DNA of 64,000 bases from NCBI RefSeq assembly GCF_900458435.1, contig NZ_UHCT01000001.1, forward strand, positions 2,294,001-2,358,000, read 5' to 3'. Position 1 is the first letter of the stretch, and the number at the start of each line of letters is the position of its first letter. Source of the stretch: Staphylococcus carnosus. GTDB taxonomy: Bacteria; Bacillota; Bacilli; Staphylococcales; Staphylococcaceae. The notes beneath the pieces were generated by a model, which saw nothing but the letters and a program-made list of their open reading frames with translations, was not told the origin of the DNA and did no database searches. The translations under genes and the position numbers were made by a program. Positions 35,906 to 46,143 of the stretch are shown here, piece by piece.

Positions 35906-36574
35906 TTCGTTCACTCCCTTGCGTAAAACGCAACAAATAGAATTAGTTCAGTAATTCATTTATATATTTTACTTCGTTATGTTCATTATTTTCTATCTAA
36001 CGATTGAGTTGTCGTTTCTTGTATCACTTCATTGTACTAAATCTGCGTATATAAATATATCGTCTTGCTCAATTTATTCCGACAATTTAAGTAAGATTTA
36101 TTTTCTTGTTAAATCTTGCTGCTTTCTTGCTTTAATATAAAGCCGTTCATAATTTAGAAACAATATTTTAATTATATAACTGTTTGCCGAGTTTCTAAAG
36201 AGGTTATTGTGATATTTCTGGTTTTTCATACTATATACCGTTTTTACTAAGAAAGCGTGCAACATCTCCTCCCATTTCAAAGATAGAGAGACATTGCACT
36301 CGCATGTTTTTATGTATTAATTGTCATTAAACACTCTGATATTTTTTCTCTTACTTTTATTTAGTCATATCTTTTTTGGAGACTGTTTATAATATTTGTT
36401 TAAATTTTCTACTAAACAACTTTACTATTTTTGTTTTTTAAATTGATTATTATAAATACCAACGTGCTTTACTATCTGTTTATCATTGTCGTAGTTATAA
36501 TAGAAATGTATTCAAAGACAGTAGGGGGAAAAGTCCCCTATTTTCTTTGCTATTATTTTTCGAGGAGGATATCA
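35906..36574. other. Gene-poor stretch between yojF and nagB
   Basis: About 670 bases of AT-rich sequence between divergent genes. On the minus strand a 55-codon frame (36098-36265) follows GGGAGGAG directly, with basic composition and no recognisable domain; it is probably spurious. On the + strand a TATAAT (36496-36501) and a short hairpin with T-run (36522-36548) precede nagB. Confidence 0.45.
36522..36548 (+). terminator. Short hairpin with T-run in the nagB leader
   Basis: TAGGGG (36522-36527) pairs with CCCCTA (36535-36540), followed by TTTTCTTT. It lies between a TATAAT (36496-36501) and the nagB ribosome site, so it could act as a leader attenuator or simply terminate a short upstream RNA. 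Confidence 0.45.
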
Positions 36575-37318
36575 TTGAAAATTATTAATTTAGGTAATCG
36601 TCATGACGCTTCATTTTATGCAGCATGCGAATTATTCAATCAAATCACACGCAATCCTAAGAGCAAACTAGGATTAGCAACGGGCGGTACAATGGTAGAT
36701 GTCTATGCAAATTTCGTGAATTTATTAAAAATGAACGATGTAGACGTTTCAAATGTAGAAACGTTCAACTTAGATGAATATGTCGGATTATCACAAACTC
36801 ATCCTGAAAGTTACCATCACTATATGCAGAAAGTATTGTTTGAACAATATCCTTATTTCACTGCAAATAATATCCATGTTCCTATTGGTGATGCAGCTGA
36901 CTTAGACGATGAAGCAAAACGCTATGAAGCTATGGTGCGCGAACGGGGACCTGTAGATATTCAAATACTTGGTATTGGCGAAAATGGACATATCGGTTTT
37001 AATGAGCCTGGAACATCCAAAGAAAGTGAAACACGTGTCGTAGATTTAACTGAAAGTACAATTCGTGCAAATAGCCGCTATTTTGATACAGAAGAGGAAG
37101 TACCTAAGCAAGCAGTTTCTATGGGTTTATCTACAATTATGTCAGCAAAACGTATTATCTTGCTTGCTTTTGGAGAGAAAAAGAAAGATGCCATTACAAA
37201 ATTAGCAAGTGGTATTGAAGATGCAGATGTACCTGCTACTATCTTGTATGAGCACCCGAATGTAGAAATTTATGTTGATGAGGCAGCTGCTCCAGATGAT
37301 ATGGGACGCGAAGACTAG
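36575..37318 (+). CDS. nagB: Glucosamine-6-phosphate deaminase
   Basis: A 247-residue isomerase-deaminase converting glucosamine-6-phosphate to fructose-6-phosphate and ammonia. Active-site segments are FNLDEYVGLSQTHPESYHHYM near residue 64 and ILGIGENGHIGFNEPG near 128. The start is TTG, six bases after GAGGAGG; the upstream in-frame region is non-coding. It lies upstream of hxlA-hxlB with a 90-base gap. A leader hairpin may regulate it. Confidence 0.95.
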   Translation: MKIINLGNRHDASFYAACELFNQITRNPKSKLGLATGGTMVDVYANFVNLLKMNDVDVSNVETFNLDEYVGLSQTHPESYHHYMQKVLFEQYPYFTANNIHVPIGDAADLDDEAKRYEAMVRERGPVDIQILGIGENGHIGFNEPGTSKESETRVVDLTESTIRANSRYFDTEEEVPKQAVSMGLSTIMSAKRIILLAFGEKKKDAITKLASGIEDADVPATILYEHPNVEIYVDEAAAPDDMGRED

Positions 37319-37409
37319 TCTTTAATGTACGTTTGATTTCTGAACTTCGGGGTATATAAATTATCGTGACTCGTATTAAAATATTTAAAATATGAAGGGA
37401 TGAATCATT

Positions 37410-38042
37410 TTGGAACTACAATTAGCAATTGATTTATTAAATAAAGAAGAAGCTGCAGAATTAGCTAATAAAGTGAAAGATTATGTCGATATCGTAGAAA
37501 TCGGTACTCCTATCATATATAACGAAGGCTTGCCATCTGTTCAATATATGGATGAGCATATTGATGGTGTAAAAGTCCTTGCAGACATGAAAATCATGGA
37601 TGCAGCAGATTATGAAGTCAGCCAAGCTGTTAAATTCGGCGCTGATGTTGTAACAATCTTAGGTGTAGCTGAAGATGCTTCAATCAAAGCTGCTATCGAA
37701 GAAGCACACAAAAATGACAAACAATTATTAGTAGATATGATTGCTGTGCAAGATATTGAAAAACGTGCGAAAGAATTAGATGAAATGGGTGCTGACTATA
37801 TTGCAGTACACATCGGTTATGACTTGCAAGCTGAAGGTAAATCTCCTTTAGAAGACTTGCACAAAGTTAAATCTGTTATCAAAAATTCTAAAGTTGCGGT
37901 TGCTGGCGGTATTAAACCAGACACTATCAAAGATATCGTAGCTGAAGGTCCAGACTTAGTCATCGTCGGTGGCGGTATTGCAAATGCTGACGATCCTGTA
38001 GAAGCTGCGAAAGCTTGCCGTGACGCAGTTAAGGGTGAATAA
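37410..38042 (+). CDS. hxlA: 3-hexulose-6-phosphate synthase
   Basis: A 210-residue orotidine-decarboxylase-fold enzyme of the ribulose monophosphate pathway, fixing formaldehyde on ribulose-5-phosphate, or running in reverse to make ribulose-5-phosphate. Key segments are VLADMKIMDAADYE near residue 51 and VGGGIANADDPVEAA near the C-terminus. The start is a TTG after AAGGGATG. hxlB follows one base later, so they are coupled. In staphylococci, reverse flux to supply pentose phosphate is a plausible role alongside formaldehyde detoxification. Confidence 0.95.
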   Translation: MELQLAIDLLNKEEAAELANKVKDYVDIVEIGTPIIYNEGLPSVQYMDEHIDGVKVLADMKIMDAADYEVSQAVKFGADVVTILGVAEDASIKAAIEEAHKNDKQLLVDMIAVQDIEKRAKELDEMGADYIAVHIGYDLQAEGKSPLEDLHKVKSVIKNSKVAVAGGIKPDTIKDIVAEGPDLVIVGGGIANADDPVEAAKACRDAVKGE

Positions 38043-38043
38043 T

Positions 38044-38589
38044 ATGACTGAATTACGTTATCAGCTCATTTTAGATGAATTGAAAAATACACTTGGTCAC
38101 GTTAAAAATGAAGAAGTGGAACAATTCGAAAATGAAGTACGTGATGCCAAAAACATTTTTACCGCAGGTAAAGGACGTTCAGGTTACGTTGCAAACAGTT
38201 TTGCGATGCGTTTGAACCAGCTCGGCAAAGCATCACATGTAATTGGCGGTGCAACAACACCTTCTATCCATAAAGGTGATTTGTTTATCGTCATTTCCGG
38301 CTCAGGCAGTACTGAACATTTACGTCTATTAGCTGACAAAGCTAAAGGCGAAGATGCAAAAGTTGTTTTAATCACAACAAAGCCTGATTCTAAAATCGGT
38401 GAAATTGCAGATACTGTTATTGAATTGCCGGCAGGCACAAAATATGATGCTGAAGGTTCAGAACAACCACTCGGCAGTTTATTCGAACAATCTGCACAAA
38501 TTTTCTTAGACGCTGTGGTCCTTGATTTGATGGAAATTTTCAATATTGATGAAACAGCTATGCAGCAAAATCATGCAAATTTAGAGTAA
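38044..38589 (+). CDS. hxlB: 6-phospho-3-hexuloisomerase
   Basis: A 181-residue SIS-domain isomerase interconverting 3-hexulose-6-phosphate and fructose-6-phosphate. The SIS features are AGKGRSGYVANSFAMRL near residue 42 and VISGSGSTEHL near 82. AAGGGTG at the end of hxlA serves as its ribosome site. With hxlA and nagB it feeds the fructose-6-phosphate pool. A strong terminator follows. Confidence 0.95.
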   Translation: MTELRYQLILDELKNTLGHVKNEEVEQFENEVRDAKNIFTAGKGRSGYVANSFAMRLNQLGKASHVIGGATTPSIHKGDLFIVISGSGSTEHLRLLADKAKGEDAKVVLITTKPDSKIGEIADTVIELPAGTKYDAEGSEQPLGSLFEQSAQIFLDAVVLDLMEIFNIDETAMQQNHANLE

Positions 38590-38601
38590 ATAATATAAAT
38601 A

Positions 38602-38645
38602 TCACGCCTTATGTCCAGAAGAATTGGATATAAGGCGTTTTTTTA
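38602..38645 (+). terminator. Terminator of hxlA-hxlB
   Basis: ACGCCTTATGTCCA pairs with TGGATATAAGGCGT (one mismatch), followed by a T-run. Confidence 0.92.
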
Positions 38646-38689
38646 TATAAATAGATGATTTTTTCAAATGTCTGCTGATAGTACATATT

Positions 38690-38727
38690 AAAACACGCCA
38701 TTCCAACTTAGAAGAATGACGTGTTTT
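38690..38727 (-). terminator. Terminator of azo1
   Basis: AAAACACGTCATTC pairs with GAATGGCGTGTTTT on the minus strand (one wobble), directly behind the azo1 stop. Confidence 0.85.
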
Positions 38728-38736
38728 CAATCAATA

Positions 38737-39303
38737 TTATTTTAGGTGTTCATACGGACGGCTTTCCGCAAATGATACAATTTGTTCTACAAATAGGCGA
38801 GAACGTAATTGGAATTCTTCATCTTGTAAATAGAAAGAGCCGTCATCAAGTTTTCCATAATCAGAATCATGTGTCGCGATTTGCGTCGGCACCGCAATAC
38901 CAAGCAATGTACGTACAATCAAACGCAAGTGAGATAATGGTTCAGCGCTGACAATACCTCCACTATTACCCATTAAACCAACAGGTTTCATCTTGAAATC
39001 ATCCATTGTTAAATGGTCAAGTGCATTTTTTAAAATACCTGAATAAGAGCCGTGATAGTTTGGTGTTCCTAAAATGATAAAATCAGCTTCACGTGCTTTC
39101 GATTGCAGTTCCTCTACATTTTTCTTATATTCATCAGGTGGATTACTTGCTCCTGATACATCTAATGTATGAATTGGCTGATCCGCCAAATCAAAAATGT
39201 CTGTTTCAACACCTTTTTCTTCTAATTGTCCTTTTAAGTATTGCGCAAGTGCTTTAGTATGTGAATTTACACGTGCACTTCCTACAATAATTAAGCCTTT
39301 CAT
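38737..39303 (-). CDS. azo1: Azo1-type NADPH-dependent FMN azoreductase
   Basis: A 188-residue flavodoxin-fold oxidoreductase very similar by eye to the S. aureus Azo1 sequence: [12 protein letters not shown] at residue 8, the flavin-contact [20 protein letters not shown] near 77, and the C-terminal [19 protein letters not shown]. Azo1 reduces azo dyes with FMN and NADPH; its natural substrate is unknown. GAGGTG precedes the ATG. A HAD gene is upstream. Confidence 0.9.
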   Translation of the reverse strand: MKGLIIVGSARVNSHTKALAQYLKGQLEEKGVETDIFDLADQPIHTLDVSGASNPPDEYKKNVEELQSKAREADFIILGTPNYHGSYSGILKNALDHLTMDDFKMKPVGLMGNSGGIVSAEPLSHLRLIVRTLLGIAVPTQIATHDSDYGKLDDGSFYLQDEEFQLRSRLFVEQIVSFAESRPYEHLK

Positions 39304-39369
39304 AATATTTCACCTCATAATATTTTTATTTAAAATTGACTCTCTTCAATCCAGGCGCTCCCCTAAAGC

Positions 39370-40248
39370 TTACCCTTCATGTTTTTGGTTTTCTATTAAC
39401 ATTTTATTAATCGCTTTGCCGACTCCGCTATGTTCATTAGTATCCGTAATCTCTTTTGCATATTCCTTTACTTCAGGAATAGCATTTTCCATAGCAACCG
39501 GATAACCTACACGCTCTAACATTGAGACATCGTTCATATTGTCGCCAATAGCCATTACATCTTTCATATCAATGCCCAGTTGATTAGCAATTTCTTCAAG
39601 CGCAATACCTTTTTGAGCATATGCATTTGTGATTTCAATATTGCCGCGTGCTGAAGATGAAATTGCTAAATTTGAATGTTGTTCCAACTGTTTGCTGACA
39701 CGTTCTATTTTTTCAACATCTGCATCATATGCCAAAATTTTCATTACAATTTCTCCACGACGACCAGTAATGTCATCATAATTATCTACTACTTTTAAAG
39801 TACCTTGATCGATGCGGTGTTGAATATGATTACGGATTTTTTCAACATCAGCTTTTTGACCAGCATGCTCAGCAATATCGATATAAATATCCAAATCTTT
39901 TTGAGGATCTTCTGTATAAATCCCAAAATTTGTATACACTTGGTAATATACATCTTCGCTATTCAAGATATTTGTGATTTGTTCTATCATTTCACGATTC
40001 AAACTCGAAGTATGCATAATATCAAATGATTCATCACGTACCTCTGCACCATTTAAGCAGATATATGGCACTTTTAAGCCTGTAGGCTCAATTGGTGAAC
40101 TTGCTTCATAAAACGCACGGCCTGTCGCAATAACGACCGTAATACCTTGGTCTTGCGCTGCTTTAATTGCTTGTATATTTTCTTCTGAGACCTCATGACC
40201 CGCGTTTAATAACGTGCCATCCATATCAGTTGCAATAAGTTTAATCAT
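39370..40248 (-). CDS. Cof-type HAD phosphatase
   Basis: A 292-residue HAD-IIB (Cof) family phosphatase, probably acting on sugar phosphates or pyridoxal phosphate. Motif I is ATDMDGTLL at residues 6-14, motif II is VIATGR near 39, and the C-terminal GDNMNDVSMLERVGYPVAM is motif IV. GAGGTAAAG precedes the ATG. The natural substrate is not recoverable from sequence. Confidence 0.9.
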   Translation of the reverse strand: MIKLIATDMDGTLLNAGHEVSEENIQAIKAAQDQGITVVIATGRAFYEASSPIEPTGLKVPYICLNGAEVRDESFDIMHTSSLNREMIEQITNILNSEDVYYQVYTNFGIYTEDPQKDLDIYIDIAEHAGQKADVEKIRNHIQHRIDQGTLKVVDNYDDITGRRGEIVMKILAYDADVEKIERVSKQLEQHSNLAISSSARGNIEITNAYAQKGIALEEIANQLGIDMKDVMAIGDNMNDVSMLERVGYPVAMENAIPEVKEYAKEITDTNEHSGVGKAINKMLIENQKHEG

Positions 40249-40462
40249 AACTTTACCTCATTTCTATTAGCTTTAACGTGCAGAATTTTTATAAAAGAAA
40301 ATTAAAAAAAGCAGAAAGTCAATAACAGTGCTGCAGCCTTTAATACATAATCAGAGCGCAGCACCACATGGTTCACTTGCTATTCTATCAAATTTCTGTC
40401 ACTTTTTTCTATCGTCTGTTTGTCTGATTTCCTAGAATGCATCTATAAATAGCATGTCGCAT

Positions 40463-40948
<486 letters not shown>

Positions 40949-41007
40949 CTATCTCCTACCTTGTGATACAATAACTATTGTCTATTTTAACACTTGGAGT
41001 GTTGTTT

Positions 41008-41625
41008 ATGAATCAACCTTATATTGCCATAGAAGGTCCTATAGGAGTAGGAAAATCTACTTTGGCCCACTATTTAAGTGAAACACTGCAATATCATGAA
41101 GCACAAGAAATTGTGGACGAGAATCCTTTCCTTTCTGATTTTTACGAAGACATCTCAACTTGGAGTTTCCAAACTGAAATGTTCTTTTTATGCAATCGGT
41201 ATAAACAGGTTCAAGACCTCGAACAACAATCTTCTGGCATTGTCAGTGATTATCATATCTTTAAAAATAAAATCTTTGCTCGTCAAACTTTGACAGATAC
41301 AGAATTCGATAAATTCAGCCGCATCTATAACATATTAACTGAAGATTTGATGATGCCGAATGTTGTGATTTTCTTAGATGCTGATTTAGAAGTTCTAAAA
41401 CAGCGTATTGCTAAACGAAATCGCAGCTTTGAACATCAAATCGAAGATGATTATTTATTGAATTTAAAACAGGCGTATTGGGAATTTTATCAATCCTTAA
41501 AAGCTCAAGGTAAAAAAGCCAAATGGATTGATACAACAGAACTTGATTTCGTCAATCACCCTGATGATTACGCACAGATATTAAACATTGTTCAAACAAT
41601 GATAGGAGGCACAAAACATGAATAA
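41008..41625 (+). CDS. dgk: Deoxyguanosine kinase-type deoxynucleoside kinase
   Basis: A 205-residue P-loop deoxynucleoside kinase (GPIGVGKST at residues 10-18), matching the Bacillus Dgk in EIVDENPFLSDFYED near 37 and in MFFLCNRYKQ near 60. It phosphorylates deoxyguanosine for salvage. The ATG is preceded by TTGGAGTG; the N-terminus is MNQPYIAIEG. Its 3' end overlaps the next kinase by 8 bases. Confidence 0.92.
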   Translation: MNQPYIAIEGPIGVGKSTLAHYLSETLQYHEAQEIVDENPFLSDFYEDISTWSFQTEMFFLCNRYKQVQDLEQQSSGIVSDYHIFKNKIFARQTLTDTEFDKFSRIYNILTEDLMMPNVVIFLDADLEVLKQRIAKRNRSFEHQIEDDYLLNLKQAYWEFYQSLKAQGKKAKWIDTTELDFVNHPDDYAQILNIVQTMIGGTKHE

Positions 41626-42280
41626 TTACGGTATCCCTCAAGATGCAGTGATTACAATTGCAGGTACCGTAGGCGTTGGAAAATCTAGTCTGACACGCGC
41701 CCTTGCAAAAAAATTAAACTTCCGCACTTCTTTTGAAAATGTGGACCATAACCCTTATTTAGATAAATTCTATGATGACTTCGAACGTTGGAGTTTTCAT
41801 CTGCAAATATATTTCCTAGCGGAACGCTTTAAAGAACAAAAACGTATGTTTGAATACGGCGGAGGTTTCATCCAAGATCGTTCAATTTATGAAGACGTTG
41901 ATATCTTTGCCAAAATGCATGAAGAACAAGGTACAATGTCTAAAGAAGATTTTGAAACGTATTCACAACTTTTTGATGCAATGGTTATGACACCTTACTT
42001 CCCTAAACCAGATGTTTTAGTTTATCTAGAATGTGATTATGATGAAGTTATTGATCGTATCCACCAACGCGGTCGTCAAATGGAAATTGATACAGACCCT
42101 GAATACTGGAAAAAATTATTCCGTCGTTACGACGAATGGATTTATAACTTCAATGCTTGCCCTGTAGTACGTGTTAATATTAATGAATATGACTTGCATG
42201 AAAGTTTAGATACACTTGATCCAGTATTAGATAAAATCGCCAATATTATTAAAATACACCGTGAGGTAGACCCAAGATAA
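41618..42280 (+). CDS. dck: Deoxyadenosine/deoxycytidine kinase
   Basis: A 220-residue P-loop deoxynucleoside kinase (AGTVGVGKSSL near residue 15), with the family block VDHNPYLDKFYDDFERWSFHLQIYFLAERFK and FIQDRSIYEDVDIFA. It matches Bacillus Dck, which acts on deoxycytidine and deoxyadenosine. AGGAGG lies inside the end of dgk, so the two are translationally coupled. A symmetric terminator follows. Confidence 0.92.
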   Translation: MNNYGIPQDAVITIAGTVGVGKSSLTRALAKKLNFRTSFENVDHNPYLDKFYDDFERWSFHLQIYFLAERFKEQKRMFEYGGGFIQDRSIYEDVDIFAKMHEEQGTMSKEDFETYSQLFDAMVMTPYFPKPDVLVYLECDYDEVIDRIHQRGRQMEIDTDPEYWKKLFRRYDEWIYNFNACPVVRVNINEYDLHESLDTLDPVLDKIANIIKIHREVDPR

Positions 42281-42285
42281 TCATA

Positions 42286-42319
42286 AAGCAATGAGAATTC
42301 GCATTTCTCATTGCTTTTT
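42286..42319 (+). terminator. Shared terminator of dck and the convergent HAD gene
   Basis: AAAGCAATGAGAA pairs with TTCTCATTGCTTT around a short loop, flanked by TTTTATTT. Confidence 0.9.
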
Positions 42320-42321
42320 AT

Positions 42322-43140
42322 TTAATCATTCTTTATTTTCTTTAAATATTTCTTCACTTCATCATCCAGACCTTTGTAATAATCATACTTTGTATTCGGA
42401 AACTGTTCCTTCATCTCATCATCTGTACTGTTTGACATCACAAATGGATGACCGATATAACTTAAATAAGTTTCATCGTTACCACTATCACCGAACCCTA
42501 ATACTTCAGTAGCTGGTACATCAAATAAATCTAGTAGATATTTTACTGCGAATAACTTACCTGCATTTTTGGGCGTAAAGTTAACGTCATACGCATTTTC
42601 AGGATCTCCTGCTAACGGATTTGTCTTATTGAAATGAACTGCATAATCAAACGAAGCTGCTTCTTTCTGCAAATCTTCTAACATTTTAATATCTTCATTT
42701 TGGCTGCCCTGTGAATAAAAATAAAATTCATATAACGTTTCTTTCTCTCTATACTCTCGTTGAGGATAAAGTGTGACATCATACTTTTTTTCAAAGTTAT
42801 GAATAATTTCATCTACTTTTTCTTTCGTAAAAGGTGTTTCAGAAACCGCTTCTTCATAATCTTTATATTCATGATACTCACCGCTATCATCTAATTGATA
42901 CATTTGAGAGCATAAATCCGAAAAGATATATTGTGGCTTAAACTTCATTTCAGCTTTTTCCATTTTCTTCATGATGTTAGGAAAAATGCTGCCAGATAAA
43001 AACGCCGTAATCACATTATCATTTTTCACAGCTTGCTCTAATGTCTCTTCTAATTTACGTAAGTCAGGAATATCTTCTTTAGTCGTTGCATGCTTATAAT
43101 AGGTTTCATCAAAATCAAATAATATCAAATGATGTTTCAT
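42322..43140 (-). CDS. HAD-superfamily phosphatase
   Basis: A 272-residue HAD protein of the Cof/sucrose-phosphatase-like type. Motif I is LFDFDETYY at residues 7-15, with a LSGS motif near 48 and a lysine-containing FTPKNAGK near 190. Motif IV is GFGDSGNDETYLSYIG near 213. Substrate unknown. GGGGGGC precedes the ATG. It is followed by the 135-residue unknown gene upstream on the same strand. Confidence 0.87.
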   Translation of the reverse strand: MKHHLILFDFDETYYKHATTKEDIPDLRKLEETLEQAVKNDNVITAFLSGSIFPNIMKKMEKAEMKFKPQYIFSDLCSQMYQLDDSGEYHEYKDYEEAVSETPFTKEKVDEIIHNFEKKYDVTLYPQREYREKETLYEFYFYSQGSQNEDIKMLEDLQKEAASFDYAVHFNKTNPLAGDPENAYDVNFTPKNAGKLFAVKYLLDLFDVPATEVLGFGDSGNDETYLSYIGHPFVMSNSTDDEMKEQFPNTKYDYYKGLDDEVKKYLKKIKND

Positions 43141-43162
43141 AAGAGCCCCCCTATAAAGTACC

Positions 43163-43570
43163 TTATTCTAAGTCATTACGATAAATGACTGGTTCATACT
43201 CATCGTCTTCCACTGGTTTACTATAATAATCTTCATCTGTTTCTTTTAATCCAAAGGCTTCTGCTTTATCTGCTTCACTTGTCCCAATATAACTTTGGCC
43301 TTGAGCATCATAATACAAATCAAACAAAGTGCCGCCATAACGCGCTTCATGTTTAATCTCATACAGTGCATCTACCTCTGTGCGTTTGACTTCTTTATAA
43401 TAAAGCGTATGATTCGTATGCTTGGTTGTTTGCGCTTTGAACCCCCAAGCTTCAGCCTTTGGATTTTCTGTAACTAATTTCAATTTAGGGCTGAATTCAT
43501 TAATTACTCGAAAAATCTCTCCTTGATATTCCGCATATCGTCCGTCTACTATAGTGCGTTGATCTGCCAT
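43163..43570 (-). CDS. Conserved small protein of unknown function
   Basis: A 135-residue soluble protein starting MADQRTIVDGRYAEYQGE, rich in Tyr and acidic residues, with no membrane segment or cysteine. Segments like DGRYAEYQGEIFRVI and ARYGGTLFDLYYDAQG suggest a beta-rich fold. The start chosen is the ATG at 43570, five bases after GAGGTGG; an upstream GTG overlaps that site. It is sandwiched between two HAD genes and may be co-transcribed with them. I do not recognise a family. Confidence 0.75.
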   Translation of the reverse strand: MADQRTIVDGRYAEYQGEIFRVINEFSPKLKLVTENPKAEAWGFKAQTTKHTNHTLYYKEVKRTEVDALYEIKHEARYGGTLFDLYYDAQGQSYIGTSEADKAEAFGLKETDEDYYSKPVEDDEYEPVIYRNDLE

Positions 43571-43610
43571 GTTGTCCACCTCGTTTAATAAAAACTTTTA
43601 TTTTAAAAGG

Positions 43611-44330
43611 TTATTTTTCATTCTTCTTATCCACTAAAAGATTTACAGCCTCAGGTGCTGACTGAAAAATATAATCTGCATGTTGTAATTCATGTTCTTG
43701 ACCTACTCCAGTTAGTACCGCAATAGAAAGCCCAAGTCCAGAATTGATTGCTGTTTGGATATCATTAGGTGAATCACCCACAATCGCTATCTCTTCAGCA
43801 CGCAAGTCTGAAACGTGTTCAAATAACGGGCACAAAACTTCTGGATTAGGTTTTTCAGCAGCATTCGCTTCAGTAGAAATAATAAAGTCAAAAAATGCTT
43901 CTGTATCTGTCGCTTCAACAAATTGTTCTGTACCTTTTTTAGTATCGCTTGTGAGTATACCGATTTGATAACCAGCATGTTTTAGAGCATCCAGTGCATC
44001 TGTCATACCTTCAATACACTTAATTTCCGGAATACGATGATCTATTAAATATTGGCTGGTTTGACGTGTCCACTCAGATACATCTTCTCCTGCTAAAGCA
44101 TTAAAATTCTGAATAATCTCATCTAACGAACCACATGCCATGGGAGTGCCAGGCAACACTTGGTCTTTCTCTTTATCTACCCCTAAAGTTTTATAAGCAT
44201 GCTCAACGTTTTCTTGTGAGATATACTTTTCCACAAATTCATCGACCATTTGAATGTCGACTTTCATCCAACTCATATCAAAATCGATTAAAGTACCGTC
44301 TTTATCAAATAAAATCCATTTCAATGCCAT
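43611..44330 (-). CDS. HAD hydrolase, phosphoglycolate-phosphatase-like
   Basis: A 239-residue HAD-IA protein. Motif I is LFDKDGTLIDF at residues 7-17, motif II ILTSDTKKG near 124, and GDSPNDIQTAINSGLG (motif IV) near 192. The cap region is helical as in phosphoglycolate phosphatases. The ribosome site is weak (GAAAGAAG). Substrate unknown; the overall size and motifs fit Gph-like enzymes. Confidence 0.87.
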   Translation of the reverse strand: MALKWILFDKDGTLIDFDMSWMKVDIQMVDEFVEKYISQENVEHAYKTLGVDKEKDQVLPGTPMACGSLDEIIQNFNALAGEDVSEWTRQTSQYLIDHRIPEIKCIEGMTDALDALKHAGYQIGILTSDTKKGTEQFVEATDTEAFFDFIISTEANAAEKPNPEVLCPLFEHVSDLRAEEIAIVGDSPNDIQTAINSGLGLSIAVLTGVGQEHELQHADYIFQSAPEAVNLLVDKKNEK

Positions 44331-44473
44331 CAGTTAACACGCTTCTTTCTTTGTATATTTATCTCATTTTATCAACTTGCGAATACAGATGGAATTTTTT
44401 ATAAATTGCTTCACTCTTATATGCATATTCATTTCGCAAATACTTTATTTTTAAATTGGTTATTCTCTTTGTA

Positions 44474-44863
44474 TCATTCTTCTTGTTCCTTTGTTTTGGT
44501 ATTATCTGGAAGTGTTCTAACAAAAGTAAATAAGACTACTGTTTGAACAAAAAGCATGATAAGCAAAGTTATTCTGATATATAAGTTATCTATGATAAAA
44601 ATTGAGATACCCATCAATATATATAAACTTGTTAAAAGCTTAAATTTTTTCTTTAAAGTAAAGCCTTTGTCTCTTTTAAAACTTTCTACATATTCATCGT
44701 GAATTTTTGTATTCACTAACCAACGATTAAATTTTTTAGAACTTCTTGAAAAACAAATTGCAGCTAATAATAAAAATGGCGTAGTAGGTAATAAAGGTAC
44801 TACAATTCCAACAAATCCTATACCTGCAAATATAAGACCAAGTGTCATGAGTACATATTTCAT
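44474..44863 (-). CDS. DUF454 (YbaN family) membrane protein
   Basis: A 129-residue protein with three to four hydrophobic segments; the family signature PLLPTTPFLLLAAICFSRSSKKFNRWL is near residues 24-50. The N-terminus is very hydrophobic and the C-terminus charged. GAGGTG precedes the ATG. No function is assigned in this family. Confidence 0.85.
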   Translation of the reverse strand: MKYVLMTLGLIFAGIGFVGIVVPLLPTTPFLLLAAICFSRSSKKFNRWLVNTKIHDEYVESFKRDKGFTLKKKFKLLTSLYILMGISIFIIDNLYIRITLLIMLFVQTVVLFTFVRTLPDNTKTKEQEE

Positions 44864-44920
44864 TCAAGCACCTCTAATTGATAATTGATTTCAATTATAA
44901 CAAATATCTGCTCGGAAATA

Positions 44921-44965
44921 AAAAAACAGGTCACCTACTGCACGCAGCAGTTCTGACCTGTTTTT
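44921..44965 (-). terminator. Terminator of ilvE, symmetric
   Basis: AAAAACAGGTCA pairs with TGACCTGTTTTT, with an inner CTGC/GCAG pair, near the ilvE stop; a further CCCTTTT/AAAAGGG hairpin lies between it and ilvE (44986-45005). Confidence 0.88.
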
Positions 44966-45017
44966 GATATTCATAAAGAGACAAATCCCTTTTAACTAAA
45001 AGGGTTTGTATACAATT

Positions 45018-46097
45018 TTAATATTCTGGTACTACGACTCTCCAACCTTGTGGATCGTCTAATTTACCGCTTTGAATACCTGTATATTCATCATATAAGC
45101 GTTGTGTAATTGGACCAGTTTCATTATTGTTGATTGTGATTTCACGATCTTCATATTTTAAAGTGCCTACTGGTGAAATAACCGCAGCAGTACCTGTTCC
45201 AAATACTTCTTCTAATTCGCCTTTATCATAAGACTCTAGTAATTCATCGATAGAGATATGACGTTCTTCTACTTCATATCCTAATTCTTTTGCTAAAGCG
45301 ATAACAGTCTTACGTGTAATACCTGGTAAGATACTACCGTTTAATTTAGGTGTTACAAGTTTACCATTTTCTACGAAGAAGATATTCATACTGCCCACTT
45401 CTTCAATATATTTGCGTTCTACACCATCTAACCATAATACTTGGTCATAGCCTTGTTCATTAGCATTAGATTGTGATAGTAAACTAGCTGCATAGTTACC
45501 TGCAACTTTTGCAAAACCTACACCACCGCGTACAGCACGAACGTATTCGTCTTCAACATAAATACGTGTTGGTTTCAATGAATCTCCACCATAGTAAGAA
45601 CCAGAAGGAGATAAGATAATTAATAATTTATAGTTATGTGCAGGGTGAACACCTAATCCTGCTTCTGTTGCAAATACAAATGGACGAATATATAAAGATT
45701 GTCCTTCGCCTTCAGGCACCCAATCACGTTCTACATCTACTAATTGTTTCAAGCCTTCTAATAGCTCTTCTTCATCAATCTGAGGCATTTCCAAACGATC
45801 AAGTGATTGATTGATACGTGCGAAGTTTTGGTCTGGTCTGAATAAAACCACTTCACCGTTATGTTTATAAGCTTTTAATCCTTCGAATACAAGTTGACCA
45901 TAATGAAGTCCTTGTGCAGCTGGATCTAGTTCGATCGGTGCATAAGGTGTAATCTTCAAATCATGCCAACCGCCTTTTTCGCTATCGTAGTCATAACTTA
46001 ACATGTAATCTGTGAAGTATTGACCAAACCCTAAATTTTTTGGATCTGGTTTTTGTTTTAAGTCTTCACGTTTTTCAAATTTTACTTTTTCTGACAT
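45018..46097 (-). CDS. ilvE: Branched-chain amino-acid aminotransferase
   Basis: A 359-residue fold-type IV PLP enzyme that makes or breaks down leucine, isoleucine and valine. The PLP lysine lies in [14 protein letters not shown] near residue 185, and GSGSY-type and [13 protein letters not shown] phosphate-binding segments follow. Length is normal for type II BCAT. AGGAGGC precedes the ATG. The promoter TTGAAT-17-TATAAT is directly preceded by a 13-of-15 match to the CodY box, so repression by CodY under rich conditions is likely. Confidence 0.95.
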   Translation of the reverse strand: MSEKVKFEKREDLKQKPDPKNLGFGQYFTDYMLSYDYDSEKGGWHDLKITPYAPIELDPAAQGLHYGQLVFEGLKAYKHNGEVVLFRPDQNFARINQSLDRLEMPQIDEEELLEGLKQLVDVERDWVPEGEGQSLYIRPFVFATEAGLGVHPAHNYKLLIILSPSGSYYGGDSLKPTRIYVEDEYVRAVRGGVGFAKVAGNYAASLLSQSNANEQGYDQVLWLDGVERKYIEEVGSMNIFFVENGKLVTPKLNGSILPGITRKTVIALAKELGYEVEERHISIDELLESYDKGELEEVFGTGTAAVISPVGTLKYEDREITINNNETGPITQRLYDEYTGIQSGKLDDPQGWRVVVPEY

Positions 46098-46143
46098 GAT
46101 TTTGCCTCCTAAAATAAATACTTAATAAAGTGTTAACACTCAA

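Noticed and set aside
36098..36265. A 55-codon minus-strand frame preceded by GGGAGGAG
   Set aside because: The ribosome site abuts the start with no spacer, the residues are basic and irregular, and there is no neighbouring unit it would belong to. Kept only as a note.
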